A stretch of 14,762 bases of DNA from Promethearchaeota archaeon (GTDB lineage: Archaea > Asgardarchaeota > Lokiarchaeia > Sigyniarchaeales > SOKP01), in contig JAEORV010000006.1 of the NCBI GenBank assembly GCA_016840695.1, forward strand, positions 1 through 14,762, given 5' to 3'. Positions 13,881 to 14,762 of the stretch are shown here, in pieces. The notes beneath the pieces are model-generated. The model saw nothing but the letters and a program-made list of their open reading frames with translations. It had not been told where the DNA came from and did no database searches. The position numbers and the translations under genes were made by a program. The number at the start of each line of letters is the position of its first letter. The stretch's first letter is position 1.

Positions 13881-14558
13881 TCACGATTTAGTTTTTTCTA
13901 AGCTTAAAAGCGCCATTTTTTCACATATTAAATCTTGGAGCGCTAAGATCTTCAAAGTCAGGTCATTTCTTTCTTGAACTTCAGATTTTCCAATTGATTT
14001 CAAAATAACATTTATTTGATCAGTAGTTATTTCAAAGAACTCTCTTATTTGTTCCCACTTCTTGATGTCGATTGAAGTAAGGTTTAGTTCTAACTTTCCT
14101 GCGTTTAAATGATTGTAAATCTCTTTATTTATTGCTGTAAGATTATTCTTGGGCGAAATAATGCAGTATGTTAAATTCGAGCTTTTTAGATCATCAATAG
14201 TAATTCCATACGCATCAATACCACTTTTAATTTGCCGTTTTGCTGATAAATATAACAATAATTCTATATTTTTCGAATTTGAAATGTTTTGTTTATTGTA
14301 AAACGCTTTTTGCGAAAAATAACAAGCTAAAAAAACGTGTTTAGTACCTAAAATATAGTTTGTTTTAAAAAATTGTACAACAGAATCTTTAAACTTACTT
14401 TGGATAATTTCAATTAAACTAAATATGTAATCCAAGGCAGCGTCCTCGTTTTTTAAATCATTTGAATCTAAAAATTCAGTTAAATTAAAGTTGATTTGGT
14501 TAATTCCGACATGATAATTCATATTCAAATCTTTAATGGTAAATTCTTTTGTAATCAT
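13881..14558 (-). CDS. cgi121: KEOPS complex subunit Cgi121 homologue
   Basis: A Cgi121/TPRKB-like subunit of the KEOPS complex, which transfers threonylcarbamoyl to tRNA; Cgi121 binds the tRNA 3' end and the Bud32 kinase. Conserved stretches are TNYILGTKHVFLAC (66-79), LLLYLSAKRQIKSGID (100-115) and the C-terminal EKMALLSLEK (213-222). I choose the ATG at 14558, giving 225 residues, because it overlaps the upstream stop as ATGA. Longer forms from a GTG at 14582 or an ATG at 14573 are open but add residues with no visible conservation. The protein is longer than the roughly 150-175 residues usual for the family, the surplus lying in the N-terminal part and between the RQI helix and the C-terminal helices. 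Confidence 0.85.
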   Translation of the reverse strand: MITKEFTIKDLNMNYHVGINQINFNLTEFLDSNDLKNEDAALDYIFSLIEIIQSKFKDSVVQFFKTNYILGTKHVFLACYFSQKAFYNKQNISNSKNIELLLYLSAKRQIKSGIDAYGITIDDLKSSNLTYCIISPKNNLTAINKEIYNHLNAGKLELNLTSIDIKKWEQIREFFEITTDQINVILKSIGKSEVQERNDLTLKILALQDLICEKMALLSLEKTKS

Positions 14559-14762
14559 ACCGGTAAACTCCATGAAAGCCACACGGGCATTGAAATAAAA
14601 TTAAATCTAACAAAAACCGCAAAAATCAGAAAAAAAACCAAATATAATGTAAAAATCCAATCTTTCATCGAATAATTGATTTTATATAGAAATGTTCGGT
14701 CTTTCTGACTACCGAACGCTCTTGATTCTAACGCTTCTGCTACATTAAAGGCTCTTTTAATT
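14555..14762 (-). CDS. EcfT/CbiQ-like transporter transmembrane subunit, C-terminal part (runs off the right edge)
   Basis: An open reverse-strand frame enters from the right edge and ends at TGA 14557-14555, giving the last 68 residues of a protein. It reads through AEALESRAFGS near the start, which matches the coupling-helix motif (Ala-Leu-Glu-x-Arg-x-Phe-Gly) of energy-coupling-factor T and CbiQ proteins, the membrane subunits that carry signals between the ATPases and substrate-binding component. A final membrane span follows at about residues 36-56 (WIFTLYLVFFLIFAVFV) and a short Trp-rich tail. The substrate, often a vitamin or Co/Ni ion, cannot be told without the missing neighbours. 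Its stop overlaps the Cgi121 ATG, so the two genes are probably in one operon. Confidence 0.75.
   Translation of the reverse strand, partial: IKRAFNVAEALESRAFGSQKDRTFLYKINYSMKDWIFTLYLVFFLIFAVFVRFNFISMPVWLSWSLPV

Noticed and set aside
14559..14582. Longer Cgi121 starts (GTG at 14582, ATG at 14573)
   Set aside because: The added residues show no visible conservation and lie inside the transporter gene; the ATGA overlap at 14558-14555 is the typical coupled start.
14694..14717. Inverted repeat GTTCGGT/ACCGAAC with a ten-base loop
   Set aside because: It lies within the conserved SRAFG...DRTF codons of the transporter gene; a 7-bp match there is most simply a by-product of the coding sequence.
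1..14762. tRNA, rRNA, CRISPR or transposable element
   Set aside because: I looked for tRNA T-loop/acceptor patterns, regularly spaced repeats and transposase or integrase motifs and saw none that hold up; the short repeats found are isolated.

Overview
The window looks like chromosomal DNA from an AT-rich archaeon, and an Asgard (Lokiarchaeia-like) lineage is my best guess. The archaeal assignment rests on a Cgi121-type KEOPS subunit, a THUMP/Tan1-like protein, a single-module ZPR1 zinc-finger protein, a four-subunit 2-oxoacid:ferredoxin oxidoreductase in gamma-delta-alpha-beta order, TATA-like boxes at archaeal distances from starts, and T-run terminators without GC-rich stems. The Asgard assignment is inference from overall flavour (AT-rich, anaerobic, ZPR1 plus fatty-acid-type enzymes) and is not proven here. 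No rRNA, tRNA, CRISPR array, transposase or integrase is visible.

Layout, left to right. 1-248 (-): N-terminus of a membrane protein cut by the window edge. 393-2659 (-): an FGGY kinase with a glycerol-kinase-like pocket, preceded by an unrecognised protein with a C-terminal zinc ribbon. 2806-5824 (-): two tandem, overlapping B12-binding-type radical SAM paralogues. 6029-7273 (+): an acyl-CoA dehydrogenase diverging from the radical SAM pair. 7304-9145 (-): a phosphofructokinase with pyrophosphate-type residues, preceded by ZPR1. 9311-9415 (+): a possible 34-residue membrane peptide followed by a strong inverted repeat. 9501-12622 (+): the ferredoxin oxidoreductase operon. 12678-13880 (+): YrdC/Sua5-type t6A enzyme and a THUMP protein. 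13881-14762 (-): Cgi121, coupled to the C-terminus of an EcfT/CbiQ-type transporter protein.

Functional reading. The central-carbon genes (FGGY kinase, PPi-type phosphofructokinase, 2-oxoacid:ferredoxin oxidoreductase, acyl-CoA dehydrogenase) fit an anaerobic, ferredoxin-based heterotroph that saves ATP with pyrophosphate. The right end is a tRNA-modification neighbourhood: YrdC makes threonylcarbamoyl-AMP, Cgi121 belongs to the KEOPS complex that uses it for t6A, and the THUMP protein resembles the adaptor for tRNA ac4C formation. The most open part of the window is the radical SAM pair, whose substrate cannot be read from sequence. The zinc-ribbon protein, the left-edge membrane protein and the 34-residue peptide also have no recognised function.
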